DNA of 64,000 nt from Caulobacter soli (GCF_011045195.1 NZ_CP049199.1:1178001-1242000), one strand, 5' to 3'. Counted from the first letter of the stretch, positions 1-8,602 are shown. Notes: a model not told the origin generated them from the sequence alone. Numbers and translations are program-made.

Positions 1-590
1 AGGTCGGACGGGGTGACCAGGTTGCCGCGGGTGATCACGGCCTTGGAGACGCGACCGTCGATCGGCGAGACCACGCGGGTCCATTCCAGGTTCAGGCGGG
101 CGGTCTGGTAGGCGGCGTTGGCGGCGCCGAGATTGGCCTGGGCGGCCTTCTCTTCAGCCGACAGGCGGTCGAACTCGCTCTGGGCCAGGGCGTTCTGCTC
201 GATCAGCCGGCGGCCGCGCTCGCGGTTGACGACGGCCAGGTCCAGCTGGGCCTTGGCGCGGGCGACCTCGGCCTCGGCGCGGTTGGCTTCGGCCTGGTAG
301 GGGCGCGGGTCGATCTGGAACAGCACCTGGCCCTTGCTGACGCGGGCGCCTTCCTCGAACCGGGCGCCGTCGACGAAGCCGCTGACGCGCGGACGGATGT
401 CGACGGTGTCGATGGCTTCGAGGCGGCCGGTGAAGTCATCCCACTGGCGCAGTTCCTTGAAGGCCACCGGGGTGATGGTGACCTGGGCGGGCGGCGGGGC
501 GGCTTCTTGCTTGGCCTGCGCGCTGCAGGCGGCCAGCACGGCCATGGCGGCCAGACCGGCGAAAGACGTGAAAACGGGGCGGAGGGACAT
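1..590 (-). CDS. RND efflux periplasmic adaptor (HlyD/MexE family), C-terminus cut by the left edge
   Basis: The visible part is the first 196 residues of a membrane-fusion protein that would link an inner-membrane RND pump to an outer-membrane channel. The start is ATG at 590. A lipoprotein signal ends in the lipobox LAAC (Cys22), so it is probably lipid-anchored in the periplasm. A biotinyl-lipoyl-like half (VSGFVDGARFEEGARVSKG) is followed by an alpha-hairpin rich in Ala, Glu and Arg, then the second lipoyl half (VVSPIDGRVSKAVITRGN), the normal family order. The rest of the protein and the expected pump gene lie outside the window. A TetR gene is divergent, with dyads between them, which suggests TetR-repressed efflux. 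The family is certain; the substrate is unknown. Confidence 0.93.
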   Translation of the reverse strand, partial: MSLRPVFTSFAGLAAMAVLAACSAQAKQEAAPPPAQVTITPVAFKELRQWDDFTGRLEAIDTVDIRPRVSGFVDGARFEEGARVSKGQVLFQIDPRPYQAEANRAEAEVARAKAQLDLAVVNRERGRRLIEQNALAQSEFDRLSAEEKAAQANLGAANAAYQTARLNLEWTRVVSPIDGRVSKAVITRGNLVTPSD

Positions 591-921
591 CGGTGTACCT
601 GTCGGACGGGGAAGCGGGGGAGGAGACGCGAAAGAGATGTTTTCTATTCCCAGACGGGGCGCCGGGATTTCTGGCGGGCTTTCGGCGACGAGATCCAATC
701 CTGGCCGGGCGGACCGTCGGCGCCGGGGCCGATCAGCTTGCCGAGGGAACGGACCGGGCCGGCCGCGAATTCGAGCCAGGCGGCTCGGACCGGTCGGGCG
801 GCGGTGTCTGGGCTTGCGCTCGGGGGCATGGCTCGCTCTCCGTTCCGGGTTAAGAAGAAATGTCGCAGTGGGTGTTGCTTGACGTAGCGGTCATCTGTGA
901 CGATGTAGATGGATGTGACGG

Positions 922-933
922 TACCGTTCGGTA
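922..933. promoter_or_regulatory. Short perfect palindrome in the efflux/tetR control region
   Basis: TACCG-tt-CGGTA is a perfect 5+2+5 inverted repeat. The spacing and the TACCG/CGGTA half-sites fit a TetR/AcrR-type operator. Assignment to the neighbouring regulator is inference from position. Confidence 0.5.
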
Positions 934-944
934 TCATTCGTCGC

Positions 945-974
945 CGTGAGAGATACTGACCGGTAACTCTCACG
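945..974. promoter_or_regulatory. 30-bp imperfect palindrome, probable TetR operator
   Basis: The arms CGTGAGAG (945-952) and CTCTCACG (967-974) pair perfectly and the dyad continues inward, giving 13 of 15 paired positions. It ends 21 bp before the tetR ATG, where binding would block tetR transcription (autorepression). The same dimer could also affect the divergent efflux promoter. Confidence 0.65.
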
Positions 975-995
975 TCAAGGTGAGGTGCTGTGAAA

Positions 996-1634
996 ATGGC
1001 TGAGAGAAATTCTGGCGGGGGCAAGATGGACGAGCTGGAGGCGCCCGTGGGCGCTCCGCTGTCCAAAAGACCGGCCCGTGACCGGATCTTCGAAACGGCC
1101 CGCGAGCTGTTCTATCAGCACGGCATCCGCGCGGTGGGCGTCGAGGCGATCGCCCACGAGGCCGACGCGACCAAGATGACGCTGTATCGCAACTTCCCAT
1201 CCAAGGACGAGCTGGTCGCCGAGGTGCTGCGCGAGCAGGAACGCGACTACTGGGCGTGGTGGGACCAGGTGACGTCGTGCTGCTGCGACGATCCGCGCGG
1301 TCAGCTGGAGGCGATCTTCGACGCCTTCGAGACCAAGGCCTGCAACGCCGACGTCCACGGCTGCCCGCTATCGAACGCCGCCATCGAGCTGCACGAGGCC
1401 GACCATCCGGCCCAGAAGGTGTCGGTGGCCTACAAGCAGCAACTCCACGCCCGGCTGGTCGACCTGTGCAAGCGGGCCGGCGCGAAGGATGAGGATCTGG
1501 CCGACGGCCTGATGCTGCTGATGGAAGGCTCCTACACCGCCCGCGTCACCTTGGGCGCTGAAGGTCCGGTGCGCGCCGTGGCGCGCGCGGGTCGGGCGCT
1601 GATCAAGGCCCATCTGGACAAGCCGGACTGCTGA
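996..1634 (+). CDS. TetR/AcrR-family transcriptional regulator
   Basis: This is a one-component repressor of about 212 aa, the usual TetR length. An N-terminal helix-turn-helix is clear (RDRIFETARELFYQHGIRAV, then ATKMTLYRNFPSKDELV). The C-terminal half is the ligand-binding and dimerisation domain. Three consecutive cysteines (TSCCCDD) and two more in KACNADVHGCP could support thiol or metal sensing, but that is speculation. ATG 996 was chosen because it follows AAGGTGAGG; GTG 990 and ATG 1026 are alternatives. The gene is divergent from an RND adaptor and directly follows a 30-bp dyad, so control of efflux and of itself is likely. Confidence 0.92.
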   Translation: MAERNSGGGKMDELEAPVGAPLSKRPARDRIFETARELFYQHGIRAVGVEAIAHEADATKMTLYRNFPSKDELVAEVLREQERDYWAWWDQVTSCCCDDPRGQLEAIFDAFETKACNADVHGCPLSNAAIELHEADHPAQKVSVAYKQQLHARLVDLCKRAGAKDEDLADGLMLLMEGSYTARVTLGAEGPVRAVARAGRALIKAHLDKPDC

Positions 1635-2045
1635 GGCGCCAAGCCCTAGGGGCTAAACGCGCCGCGCGAACACCCATCCCCCGATGGGTCCGCGCGGCGC
1701 GCGCTGGCGACGTCTAAGGGGAGGGAAAAGACGTCGCTCTCAAAAATCTATCAAACTGATAGGAATTGAGTCCCGGCAGATTTTCTGGCCCCGCCGACAG
1801 ATCATCGAACGACCCGAGAAACTAAAAACGACGCCAGGAGTTCTGGCTCGCGTCAGTTGCGAGCGGGTCATACCCATGTCGTCAAGTTGTGAGAATGCGA
1901 GCCTATAAGATGTGTCGATGTCATCCCCTCGTAGGGCGAATGCCGATCTGACCTCGATGTTTCGGGTCTGGTCGCCGGCCCGAAAAACCGCTCGTTCGCG
2001 CCCCTGATCAGGCGCTCCAAGTCTGCTTTGCGTAAGGAGCTCGTC
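1635..2045. other. Intergenic region with strong hairpin
   Basis: No gene is supported here. It begins with the hairpin at 1658-1701 and continues as lower-GC sequence leading to the AAGGAG ribosome-binding site of the next gene. Confidence 0.6.
1658..1701 (+). terminator. Long GC-rich hairpin downstream of tetR
   Basis: Two stacked stems form one hairpin: an 11-bp outer stem (CGCGCCGCGCG with 1691-1701) and a 7-bp inner stem (ACCCATC with GATGGGT) around a CCCC loop. It starts 24 bases after the tetR stop. No T-run follows, so it would be a non-canonical terminator or an RNA 3'-end stabiliser. Confidence 0.55.
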
Positions 2046-2273
2046 ATGGCTCTGTTGATTTCCGTCGCCCCGGCCGAGCAAGGCTGGTCTGTGCGCTCCG
2101 AGGCCCTCGAGGCCGAACTCACCTTCGAACGTGGCGGTCGCGCCGAAGCCGCCGCCCGCGATCTCGCCAACCGCCTGGCCGCCTCCGGCCGCGCCGCCGA
2201 GGTGCGGGTGTTCCTGCGCGACGGCGCGGAGGCGGGCCGGTTCCTGCACCCGGCGCGGGCCTGGGCCAGCTAG
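2046..2273 (+). CDS. Small conserved-type hypothetical protein (75 aa)
   Basis: This small soluble protein starts at ATG 2046 after a good AAGGAG site at 7-8 nt spacing. It alternates short beta-like segments with an Ala/Arg-rich helix (GRAEAAARDLANRLAASGRA) and ends in a beta segment (AEVRVFLRDG). The layout resembles DUF2188-type small proteins, but this was not confirmed. Codon use matches the neighbours. Its stop codon overlaps the stop of the convergent membrane-protein gene within the four bases CTAG at 2270-2273. Function unknown. Confidence 0.7.
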   Translation: MALLISVAPAEQGWSVRSEALEAELTFERGGRAEAAARDLANRLAASGRAAEVRVFLRDGAEAGRFLHPARAWAS

Positions 2274-2611
2274 GTCAACCACCACCGGACGGCCAGAAGC
2301 GCGAAGCCCAGCAGGATGATGGGGCCGAAAACCCGGAACGTGTAGCGGGTGATCCGCTCTGGAAAAAAGGTGTCGAACGCGCCTTCCTTGGTCGCGCCGT
2401 ACCTGATGGCGATCGCGGTCAGCGGGCATCTGAAGCCATTGGTCGCGAACACCACGCTTTCGACGGCGACCAGGCCGCTGGCGATCCACAGCCAAGGTCC
2501 GTGGGCGCCGGTCAGGCCGGCGTAGAGGACGACCAGAGACGCCAAGGCCATGACCACATAGATCGCCGTATGCACGGCGCGCACCAGCGTCAGGCTCTGG
2601 GCGTCGGTCAT
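2270..2611 (-). CDS. Small multi-pass membrane protein of unknown function (113 aa)
   Basis: The protein has three predicted membrane helices: around IYVVMALASLVVLYAGL, WLWIASGLVAVESVVFA and VFGPIILLGFALLAV. A central segment, GFRCPLTAIAIRYG, contains the only cysteine. ATG 2611 lies 7 bp after the stop of corA on the same strand, so the two are probably co-transcribed. A role in ion or envelope physiology would fit the neighbour but is only inference. The 3' end overlaps the convergent small gene by four bases. Confidence 0.75.
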   Translation of the reverse strand: MTDAQSLTLVRAVHTAIYVVMALASLVVLYAGLTGAHGPWLWIASGLVAVESVVFATNGFRCPLTAIAIRYGATKEGAFDTFFPERITRYTFRVFGPIILLGFALLAVRWWLT

Positions 2612-2618
2612 CGCGTCT

Positions 2619-3587
2619 TTACAGCCATCCATCCTTGTGGAACCGCGCGTACAGCACGCCGCAGATCACCGCGATCGCCACCATCACCGCGGGATAGCCC
2701 CACGTCCAGCCAAGCTCCGGCATGTGCTGGAAATTCATGCCGTAGATCCCGGCCACCGCCGTGGGCACCGCCAGGATGGCGGCCCAGGCGGCCAGCTTGC
2801 GGGTGATGGCGCTCTGGCGCTGCTGTTCCAGCAGGGACGCGGCTTCGAACACCGAGGTGATCACCTCGCGTAGGGCGTCGACCATGCCCTCGACCTTCTG
2901 CGTGTGATCCAGCACGTCGCGGAAATAGGGGCGGACGTCGTCGTCCAGGCACGGCGCGTCCAGGTGTTCCAGTCGCCCGCAGACCTCGCTCATGGGCGAC
3001 AGCACCCGCTTGAAGCGGATCAGGTCGCGGCGCAGGTGGAACAGGCGCTTGACCTCGGCGTGGCTGAGGAAGGTCTCGAGCGTGCGCCGCTCGATGTCCA
3101 GGACCTCGTCTTCCAGGGCCTGGATGATCGGCAGATAGCCGTCGACCACGAAGTCGAGCACCGCGTGCAGCACGTAGTCCGAGCCCTTGGCCAGCAAGGT
3201 CGGCGAGGCCTCCAACTGGGCGCGCAGCTCGGTGTGGGCGCGGGCCGAGCCGTGGCGGACGGTGATCAGGTGGCCTTCGCCGACGAAGATCGCCGTCTCG
3301 CCATAGGCGATCTGGGCGTCGACCAGCTGGGCGGTGCGGGCCACCACGAACAGCTCGCGACCATAGACCTCGACCTTGGGTCGCTGGTGGGCGTTCAGGG
3401 CGTCCTCGATCGCCAGGGGGTGCAGCTTGAAGCGGGTCCGCAACCGCTCCATCTCGGCCTCGCTGGGTTCGTACAGGCCGATCCACACGAACTCGCCCGG
3501 CTTGGTGACGAGGGCGTCGGCCTGGTCGAGGCTGACCTCGCGGGTCCGAGCGCCGTCCTTGTAGATATAGGCCGCGACAACGCTCAT
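2619..3587 (-). CDS. corA: CorA-family magnesium/cobalt (divalent cation) channel
   Basis: The 322-aa product has the CorA layout: a long acidic and helical cytoplasmic N-terminal domain, then two C-terminal membrane helices. The signature GMN motif (YGMNF) sits at the end of the first helix, next to the extracytoplasmic loop. The protein ends FHKDGWL, a basic tail typical of the family. These channels admit Mg2+ and can pass Co2+ or Ni2+; a ZntB-like zinc transporter is a possible relative. ATG 3587 is preceded by AGGACCCC as a modest ribosome-binding site. The small membrane protein downstream is probably in the same operon. Confidence 0.92.
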   Translation of the reverse strand: MSVVAAYIYKDGARTREVSLDQADALVTKPGEFVWIGLYEPSEAEMERLRTRFKLHPLAIEDALNAHQRPKVEVYGRELFVVARTAQLVDAQIAYGETAIFVGEGHLITVRHGSARAHTELRAQLEASPTLLAKGSDYVLHAVLDFVVDGYLPIIQALEDEVLDIERRTLETFLSHAEVKRLFHLRRDLIRFKRVLSPMSEVCGRLEHLDAPCLDDDVRPYFRDVLDHTQKVEGMVDALREVITSVFEAASLLEQQRQSAITRKLAAWAAILAVPTAVAGIYGMNFQHMPELGWTWGYPAVMVAIAVICGVLYARFHKDGWL

Positions 3588-3703
3588 GAGGGGTCCTGAC
3601 GGGCGGTTTCGTCCCGCAAGGTGGGACGGCGGAGAATCCTCGAAGCCAACGCTTCGGCTTTCGTCCGGTTCATGTTTAGCCTCTCGCCAACATCGCGAAC
3701 GCC

Positions 3704-3716
3704 GTTCATTGTGAAC
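3704..3716. promoter_or_regulatory. Palindrome GTTCA-TTG-TGAAC between corA and the MHS transporter
   Basis: This is a perfect 5+3+5 inverted repeat in the divergent control region, 72 bp before the transporter start. It is a candidate operator; no regulator is encoded beside it, so the binding protein is unknown. Confidence 0.4.
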
Positions 3717-3788
3717 TGAACCGTGGTTGCGGTAACATTGATCGATCGCCCGAAGCGGCGGCGCCAAGGGATGACGGGGGAGATGCGA

Positions 3789-5465
3789 ATGGGAAGCGAC
3801 GCCGCGAAACCGGTGAAGGGCGCCAAGGGCGGCCGCGCCGTGGGGCGCAAGGACGCCCTGGTCATCGGGGCCGCCTCGGTCGGCACCGTGTTCGAGTGGT
3901 ACGACTTCTATCTGTACGGCTCGCTGGCGACCTACATCACCAGGCACTTCTTCTCGGGCGTCAACGAGACGACCGGCTACATCTTCGCCCTGCTGGCCTT
4001 CGCCGCCGGCTTCGCTGTGCGGCCGTTCGGGGCGCTGGTGTTCGGCCGGCTGGGCGACCTGTGGGGCCGCAAGAACACCTTCCTGGTCACCATGCTGCTG
4101 ATGGGGCTGTCGACCTTCGTGGTCGGCCTGCTGCCCAGCTACGCCCAGATCGGCATCGCCGCGCCCATCGCCCTGGTGATCATGCGCCTGGTCCAGGGCC
4201 TGGCCCTGGGCGGCGAGTATGGCGGCGCCGCGACCTATGTGGCCGAGCACGCCCCGCCCGGACGGCGCGGTTTCTACACCAGCTTCATCCAGGTGACGGC
4301 GACCTTCGGCCTGTTCCTCAGCCTGGTGGTGATCCTGCTGACCCGCGGCGCGGTGGGCGACGACGCCTTCCAGGCCTTCGGCTGGCGCATTCCGTTCCTG
4401 ATCTCGGTGCTGCTGCTGGGCGTGTCGCTGTGGATCCGCCTGCAACTGGCCGAGAGCCCGTCGTTCCAGAAAATGGTCGACGAGGGCAAGGGCAGCAAGA
4501 AGCCCCTGGCCGACTCGTTCGCCAAGTGGGGCAATCTGAAGATCGTGCTGCTGGCCCTGGTGGGGCTGACCGCCGGCCAGGCCGTGGTCTGGTATACCGG
4601 CCAGTTCTACGCGCTGTTCTTTCTGGAGAAGATGCTCAAGGTCGACGGCGGCACGACCAACCTGCTGGTGGCCATCGCCTTGCTGATCGGCACGCCGTTC
4701 TTCGTGATCTTCGGCTGGCTGTCGGACAAGATCGGCCGCAAGCCCATCATCATGCTGGGCTGCATCCTGGCGGCCCTGACCTATTTCCCGCTGTTCAAGA
4801 CCCTGACGACGGCCGCCAATCCTCAGCTGGCGGCGGCCGTGGCCAGCGCCCCGGTCACCGTGGTGGCCGACCCGGCCGACTGCTCGTTCCAGTTCGATCC
4901 GGTGGGCAAGACGGTGTTCAACCGCTCGTGCGACCTGGCCAAGTCGTACCTGGCCAAGGCCGGCGTCACCTACGCCAACCAGGCCGCGCCGGCGGGCTCG
5001 GTCGCCCAGGTGAAGATCGGCCAGGCGACCCTCGCCTCGTTCCCGGGTCAGACCCTCGACAAGGCCGCGTTCAAGGCCAGGAAGACGGCTTGGGAAAAGG
5101 AACTGGGCGCGGCGCTGAAGACCGCCGGCTATCCGGCCAAGGCCGACGACGCGGCGATGAATAAGCCGCTGGTGGTCGGGGTGCTGGCGATCCTGGTGCT
5201 GTACGTGACCATGGTCTACGGCCCGATCGCCGCCATGTTGGTCGAGCTGTTCCCGACCAACATCCGCTACACCTCGATGAGCCTGCCCTACCATATCGGC
5301 AACGGCTGGTTCGGGGGCTTCCTGCCGACCACGGCCTTCGCCATGGTCGCGGCCACGGGCAATATCTATTACGGCCTCTGGTATCCGATCGTCGTGGCCG
5401 GGGTCACGGCGGTGGTGGGCGTCCTGTTCCTGAAGGAAACCAAGGACGTCGATATCGAAGCCTAG
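3789..5465 (+). CDS. MFS transporter, metabolite:H+ symporter (MHS) type, with large extra loop
   Basis: The product (about 558 aa) is a 12-helix major-facilitator permease of the ShiA/ProP/KgtP group. Signatures include FEWYDFYLYG in helix 1, GRLGDLWGRK in the loop 2-3, RLVQGLALGGEYGGA in helix 4 and WLSDKIGRKP between helices 8 and 9 or equivalent. Residues about 341-456 form an unusual hydrophilic insertion with two cysteines, which lengthens the protein by over 100 aa relative to normal MHS members. ATG 3789 was chosen because GGGGGAGA precedes it at good spacing; ATG 3771 and GTG 3723 are in frame upstream. Substrate not predictable, probably a carboxylate or osmolyte. Confidence 0.9.
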   Translation: MGSDAAKPVKGAKGGRAVGRKDALVIGAASVGTVFEWYDFYLYGSLATYITRHFFSGVNETTGYIFALLAFAAGFAVRPFGALVFGRLGDLWGRKNTFLVTMLLMGLSTFVVGLLPSYAQIGIAAPIALVIMRLVQGLALGGEYGGAATYVAEHAPPGRRGFYTSFIQVTATFGLFLSLVVILLTRGAVGDDAFQAFGWRIPFLISVLLLGVSLWIRLQLAESPSFQKMVDEGKGSKKPLADSFAKWGNLKIVLLALVGLTAGQAVVWYTGQFYALFFLEKMLKVDGGTTNLLVAIALLIGTPFFVIFGWLSDKIGRKPIIMLGCILAALTYFPLFKTLTTAANPQLAAAVASAPVTVVADPADCSFQFDPVGKTVFNRSCDLAKSYLAKAGVTYANQAAPAGSVAQVKIGQATLASFPGQTLDKAAFKARKTAWEKELGAALKTAGYPAKADDAAMNKPLVVGVLAILVLYVTMVYGPIAAMLVELFPTNIRYTSMSLPYHIGNGWFGGFLPTTAFAMVAATGNIYYGLWYPIVVAGVTAVVGVLFLKETKDVDIEA

Positions 5466-5472
5466 GGCGGTG

Positions 5473-5495
5473 GGCCGGGGGCTCAGCTCCCGGCC
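5473..5495. terminator. Bidirectional hairpin between convergent genes
   Basis: GGCCGGG and CCCGGCC form a 7-bp stem with a 9-nt loop just after the transporter stop. The stop codon of the convergent gene lies inside the loop. There is no clear T-run, so strength is uncertain. Confidence 0.5.
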
Positions 5496-5989
5496 AGCAG
5501 GCCGTCGATGCGCGCGGTCTGGACGTTCTCGCGGCGCGCGTCGAGATAGGCCGTCACCCGGTCCAGCATCTGCTCGGCCTGGTTCAGGCCGCCCAGGGCC
5601 CAGTCGATCTCGCTGACCGTGCGGTGGTCGCCGTGCAGGCGTTCGCGTGAAGCGGTCAGGGCCCGCATGGCCACCGCGTGCAGGGCGGTCATGTCGCGGC
5701 AGGCCTCGGCCGCCATCCAGCCGACGGCGGCCATGCGGCGGGCTCGGCTCAAGGCCGCCTCGGCGTCGCGCTGGCGGTTTTCGGCCTCGCGTAGCACGGC
5801 CTGGGCCCGACTCAGCTGGCGCGCGCCGCTCTCCGCGATTTGGCGCCTTTGCCGGCGCTCGCCGTCGCACGCGGCCTTCATGTCGCGCAGGGCTTGCGCC
5901 CAGTCATCCGGCTCTCGCGGGTTGCCTGGAGTCTCCGAGAGATTCCGTTTCCCGAAGATCGCCATTTCCTTCCAAGTTTGACGAACCAT
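5483..5989 (-). CDS. Hypothetical coiled-coil protein (168 aa)
   Basis: I do not recognise this protein. It is soluble, with a long helical stretch rich in Arg, Ala, Glu and Gln (from DMKAACDGERRQRRQIAES to ALSRARRMAAVGW) that should form a coiled coil, then a second helical region containing ACRDMTALHAVAMRALTASR. ATG 5989 was chosen over ATG 6001 because the overlapping GGAGGA sits five bases upstream of it. Its promoter region is the AT-rich 5990-6325 interval shared with the AraC gene. A signalling or structural role is possible; no catalytic motif is visible. Confidence 0.72.
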   Translation of the reverse strand: MVRQTWKEMAIFGKRNLSETPGNPREPDDWAQALRDMKAACDGERRQRRQIAESGARQLSRAQAVLREAENRQRDAEAALSRARRMAAVGWMAAEACRDMTALHAVAMRALTASRERLHGDHRTVSEIDWALGGLNQAEQMLDRVTAYLDARRENVQTARIDGLLAGS

Positions 5990-6325
5990 AGAGTCCTCCA
6001 TGACCCTGCTGCGTCGTCATGTTTCTTCGGAATCTCTCGGTCTGCTATGCGATGCGTGCCAATCGTACACCTTATTCTCGTGAATTTGAGTATTAATGAA
6101 TAATATTAAATTAACTATACATAAGACTTGGTTATCAAGCTGTGCCATTCGAAAAGTTGTAATTTTGTCTGTTGTTTCGATGCTTTCTAGTGGTTTCACC
6201 TTACTTACAACAAAGAAGGGTCATGCCATCCTCAAAGGGTGAATCGGGCGTGACGACAGGTGCGATCGCTTTAAGGTCATGGCGTGGACGCCATTGATCG
6301 CATCGTCTCCGCCAGGAGAGGTCCG
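5990..6325. other. AT-rich divergent intergenic region
   Basis: This is strikingly AT-rich against the background, especially 6060-6200, with several TTAA and AATATT motifs. It holds the promoters of the coiled-coil gene and the AraC gene. A 60-codon frame on the minus strand (6017-6199) lacks normal codon use and was not accepted. No TTAA-N7-TTAA box was found. Confidence 0.55.
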
Positions 6326-7450
6326 ATGGACAAGGAAAGCGTGAGGGAGTCCGAGTCTCAATCTTGGTCGAACGTCGACTGGCGGCGCGCCAGGACGGTC
6401 AAGTCGGGCGTCGACGATCTGTCCCAGGACGGGTTCGACGAGCATCGCTCGTTCGGGGCGCGGGCGACGACGCCGGTGTCGCTGGGCCATGTGGTGCTGC
6501 AGCAGACGCGTGGCCCGCATGAGGTCTGGGCCCACACCGCTGGCCGCGATCTGGCGATCACCCAGCTGACGCCCGAGCCCTGCCGCGGGCATCTGCTGCG
6601 GTCCACCCTGGGCGACATGGGCTTCGACGCCGGGGCGTTCGATGGCGACCTGCGGGTGCGCGGGGTCATGGCGCGCAAGGCCTTCAGCCTGGTTTCGGTG
6701 ATGGAACAGGAGGGCGTGCTGAACCAGTGGGGCCATCGGGTCGAGGAGGGCGACATCGTGGCCATCCCGCCCGGCGGAGAGCTGGACGGACGCTTCCAGG
6801 GCCACGTGGCCTACGCCGTCGTCACCGCGCCGTGGGGCCTGGTGATGCAGCGGGCCGAGGCGTTCGAATGGCTGGCCGACCCCTGCTTCTGGACCGAGCC
6901 GGCGATCTATTCCCCGCCGCCCGAGGCCCGGGCCGCCTGCAAGCGGGTGTTGCAGGGTTGCTCCAGCCTGTTGCGGGCCCTGGGCGCGGGCGTCCCATCC
7001 AGCACGGTCGCCTTCCTGCGTAACGAGTTGCTGGACGGCGTGCTGACGGCCTTGGCCGCGGTCAAGGTCGAGGGCGCGCGCCGGCAGGGCGCGCTGAACG
7101 CCGCTCGCATCGTGCGCGGCGCCGAGGACTTCCTGGAAAGCGGCGGTGCCCGCCAGGCGGTGCAGATCGAGGACATCTGCGTGGCCCTGAACATCTCGCG
7201 CCGCACGCTCTACCGGGCCTTCCATGATCTGCTCGACGTCAGCCCCAAGGCCTATCTGCGACTGAAGAACATGTCGGCGGCGCGGGCTCGGCTGCTCGAC
7301 GCCGGCAATCGCCCGACGACCGTGACCCAGGTGGCGCTGGACCAGGGTTTCTGGGAGCTGGGCCGGTTTTCGGGCGCCTACCGGGCGATGTTCGGCGAGT
7401 CTCCGTCCGAGACCCTGCGCGGAGCCCAGGGCGAGAGCCTTAGGCGTTGA
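6326..7450 (+). CDS. AraC-family transcriptional regulator
   Basis: This 374-aa regulator has an N-terminal AraC sensing region (cupin-like, roughly residues 40-150) and the classic C-terminal double helix-turn-helix. The first HTH is seen in EDICVALNISRRTLYRAFHD and the second in TTVTQVALDQGFWELGRFSG, followed by the family signature YRAMFGESPSETLR. ATG 6326 follows AGGAGAGG at ideal spacing. It resembles AraC members that control catabolic or stress genes, but no effector can be deduced. The downstream glycosyltransferase starts 117 bp later and may or may not be a target. Confidence 0.92.
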   Translation: MDKESVRESESQSWSNVDWRRARTVKSGVDDLSQDGFDEHRSFGARATTPVSLGHVVLQQTRGPHEVWAHTAGRDLAITQLTPEPCRGHLLRSTLGDMGFDAGAFDGDLRVRGVMARKAFSLVSVMEQEGVLNQWGHRVEEGDIVAIPPGGELDGRFQGHVAYAVVTAPWGLVMQRAEAFEWLADPCFWTEPAIYSPPPEARAACKRVLQGCSSLLRALGAGVPSSTVAFLRNELLDGVLTALAAVKVEGARRQGALNAARIVRGAEDFLESGGARQAVQIEDICVALNISRRTLYRAFHDLLDVSPKAYLRLKNMSAARARLLDAGNRPTTVTQVALDQGFWELGRFSGAYRAMFGESPSETLRGAQGESLRR

Positions 7451-7567
7451 CAGCGACCCTCGACGCCGCCGACGTTTGAGGCGAGCGCGTCGGGCGCTCC
7501 AACCTCAAGGTGGCGTTCATGGCTTCGCAATTCCTTCTTGTGCGCCGCGTGGCCTAGCGCGCCGGGC

Positions 7568-8602
7568 ATGGGTCACCGACCGACCGCCCTGGTCCTGTAC
7601 AACTGGCGCGGCCAGTGGCCGATGCGCCGCTGGGAGCACCAGCGGATCTTTGCCTGGAGGACCTGCTTCCCCGGGCGGGTGAGCTTTCTGAACATCGGCT
7701 TTCCGTTCAACTCGGCCTGGATCGCCCAGCTGGATCCGGATCTGGTGCTGATCGACGCCACGGCCCTGACCGCCCGTTATACACGCGTGGGCCTGGGCGG
7801 ATTGCGACGAGCGATGGAGGCGCTTCCGCCGCGGGCGCGCCGCGTGGCCGCGCCGCTCGACGAGTTCCTGGGTCTCCAGGCGCTGCGCGACTTCCTGGTC
7901 GAGGCTCGGATCGACCTGCTGCTCACCGCGCTTGAGCCGGCGCTGTGGGACAGCGTCTACCCGGTCGCCCAAAGACCCTTCGCCCTGCGGCGTTTCCTGA
8001 CCAGCTATGTGGACGACAAGCTGATGCGGCGGGGCTCCAGCGATCTGGCGCGGCGGTCGATCGCCGTCAGCTATCGGGCTTGGGAAGCGCCGGCCTGGCT
8101 GGGCGAGATGGGTGAGCTCAAGCGCGAGGTCGGCGTGCGCGCGGCGGCCTGGGCCAGGGCGCGGGGCCATCGCGCCGACGTGGCGGTGGATGGCGAGCGC
8201 CGGCTGGTCGGCGAGGCCTGGATCCGCCTGCTGGGCGCCAGCCGGGCGGTGGTCGGGGTCGAGGGCGGCTCGTCGCTGGTCGATCTGACGGGCGAGGCGC
8301 GGGCGGACGACCTTGCGTCGCGGATCGAGATCCGCGCGATGTCGCCGCGTCACCTCGAGGCCGTGGCGACCCGGACCTTCCAGGTGCTGGTCGAGGGCGA
8401 CTATAGTGGCGTGCTCGAGGCTGGGACGCATTACCAGCCCGTTCGCCGCGACCTGTCCGACATCGAGGCGGCCCTCGATCTCAGCCGCGACGTCCGGCGC
8501 GCCCAGGCCATGGCCGATCGGGCCCATGCCGAGATCGTGGCCTCGGGCCGCTACAGCTGGCGCACGGTGGTGCGCGAGATCACCGACCAGGTGCTGGCGT
8601 GA
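7568..8602 (+). CDS. CgeB-like glycosyltransferase (family 1-type fold), 344 aa
   Basis: The protein is a probable GT-B-type glycosyltransferase acting in surface polysaccharide synthesis. The N-terminus (ALVLYNWRGQWPMRRWEHQ) starts a Rossmann-like half. The C-terminal half has the donor-binding pattern SPRHLEAVATRTFQVLVEGD followed by YSGVLEAGTHYQPVRRDLSD, the same layout as in the convergent 464-aa enzyme (PRVFEAIALRT, YSGVMEPWRHYVPLDKD). The two are therefore paralogues. ATG 7568 was chosen; no strong ribosome-binding site is visible and a TTG or upstream start cannot be excluded. A tiny gene is translationally coupled at its 3' end. Sugar donor and acceptor are unknown. Confidence 0.78.
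   Translation: MGHRPTALVLYNWRGQWPMRRWEHQRIFAWRTCFPGRVSFLNIGFPFNSAWIAQLDPDLVLIDATALTARYTRVGLGGLRRAMEALPPRARRVAAPLDEFLGLQALRDFLVEARIDLLLTALEPALWDSVYPVAQRPFALRRFLTSYVDDKLMRRGSSDLARRSIAVSYRAWEAPAWLGEMGELKREVGVRAAAWARARGHRADVAVDGERRLVGEAWIRLLGASRAVVGVEGGSSLVDLTGEARADDLASRIEIRAMSPRHLEAVATRTFQVLVEGDYSGVLEAGTHYQPVRRDLSDIEAALDLSRDVRRAQAMADRAHAEIVASGRYSWRTVVREITDQVLA

Larger units (their letters stand above)
591..995. other. Divergent control region between efflux adaptor and tetR
   Basis: This stretch holds no convincing gene. Its right half is lower in GC and carries two dyad symmetries (922-933 and 945-974, listed separately). The left half is GC-rich and shows only chance reading frames. Confidence 0.6.

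Noticed and set aside
2619..5870. A 1,083-codon minus-strand frame across corA and the MHS gene
   Set aside because: Its upstream two-thirds are antisense to the MHS gene, with low-complexity R/G/H/Q content; only the last part is the real CorA frame.
6017..6199. 60-codon minus-strand frame in the AT-rich gap
   Set aside because: Codon use does not match the genome and there is no good ribosome-binding site or family pattern.
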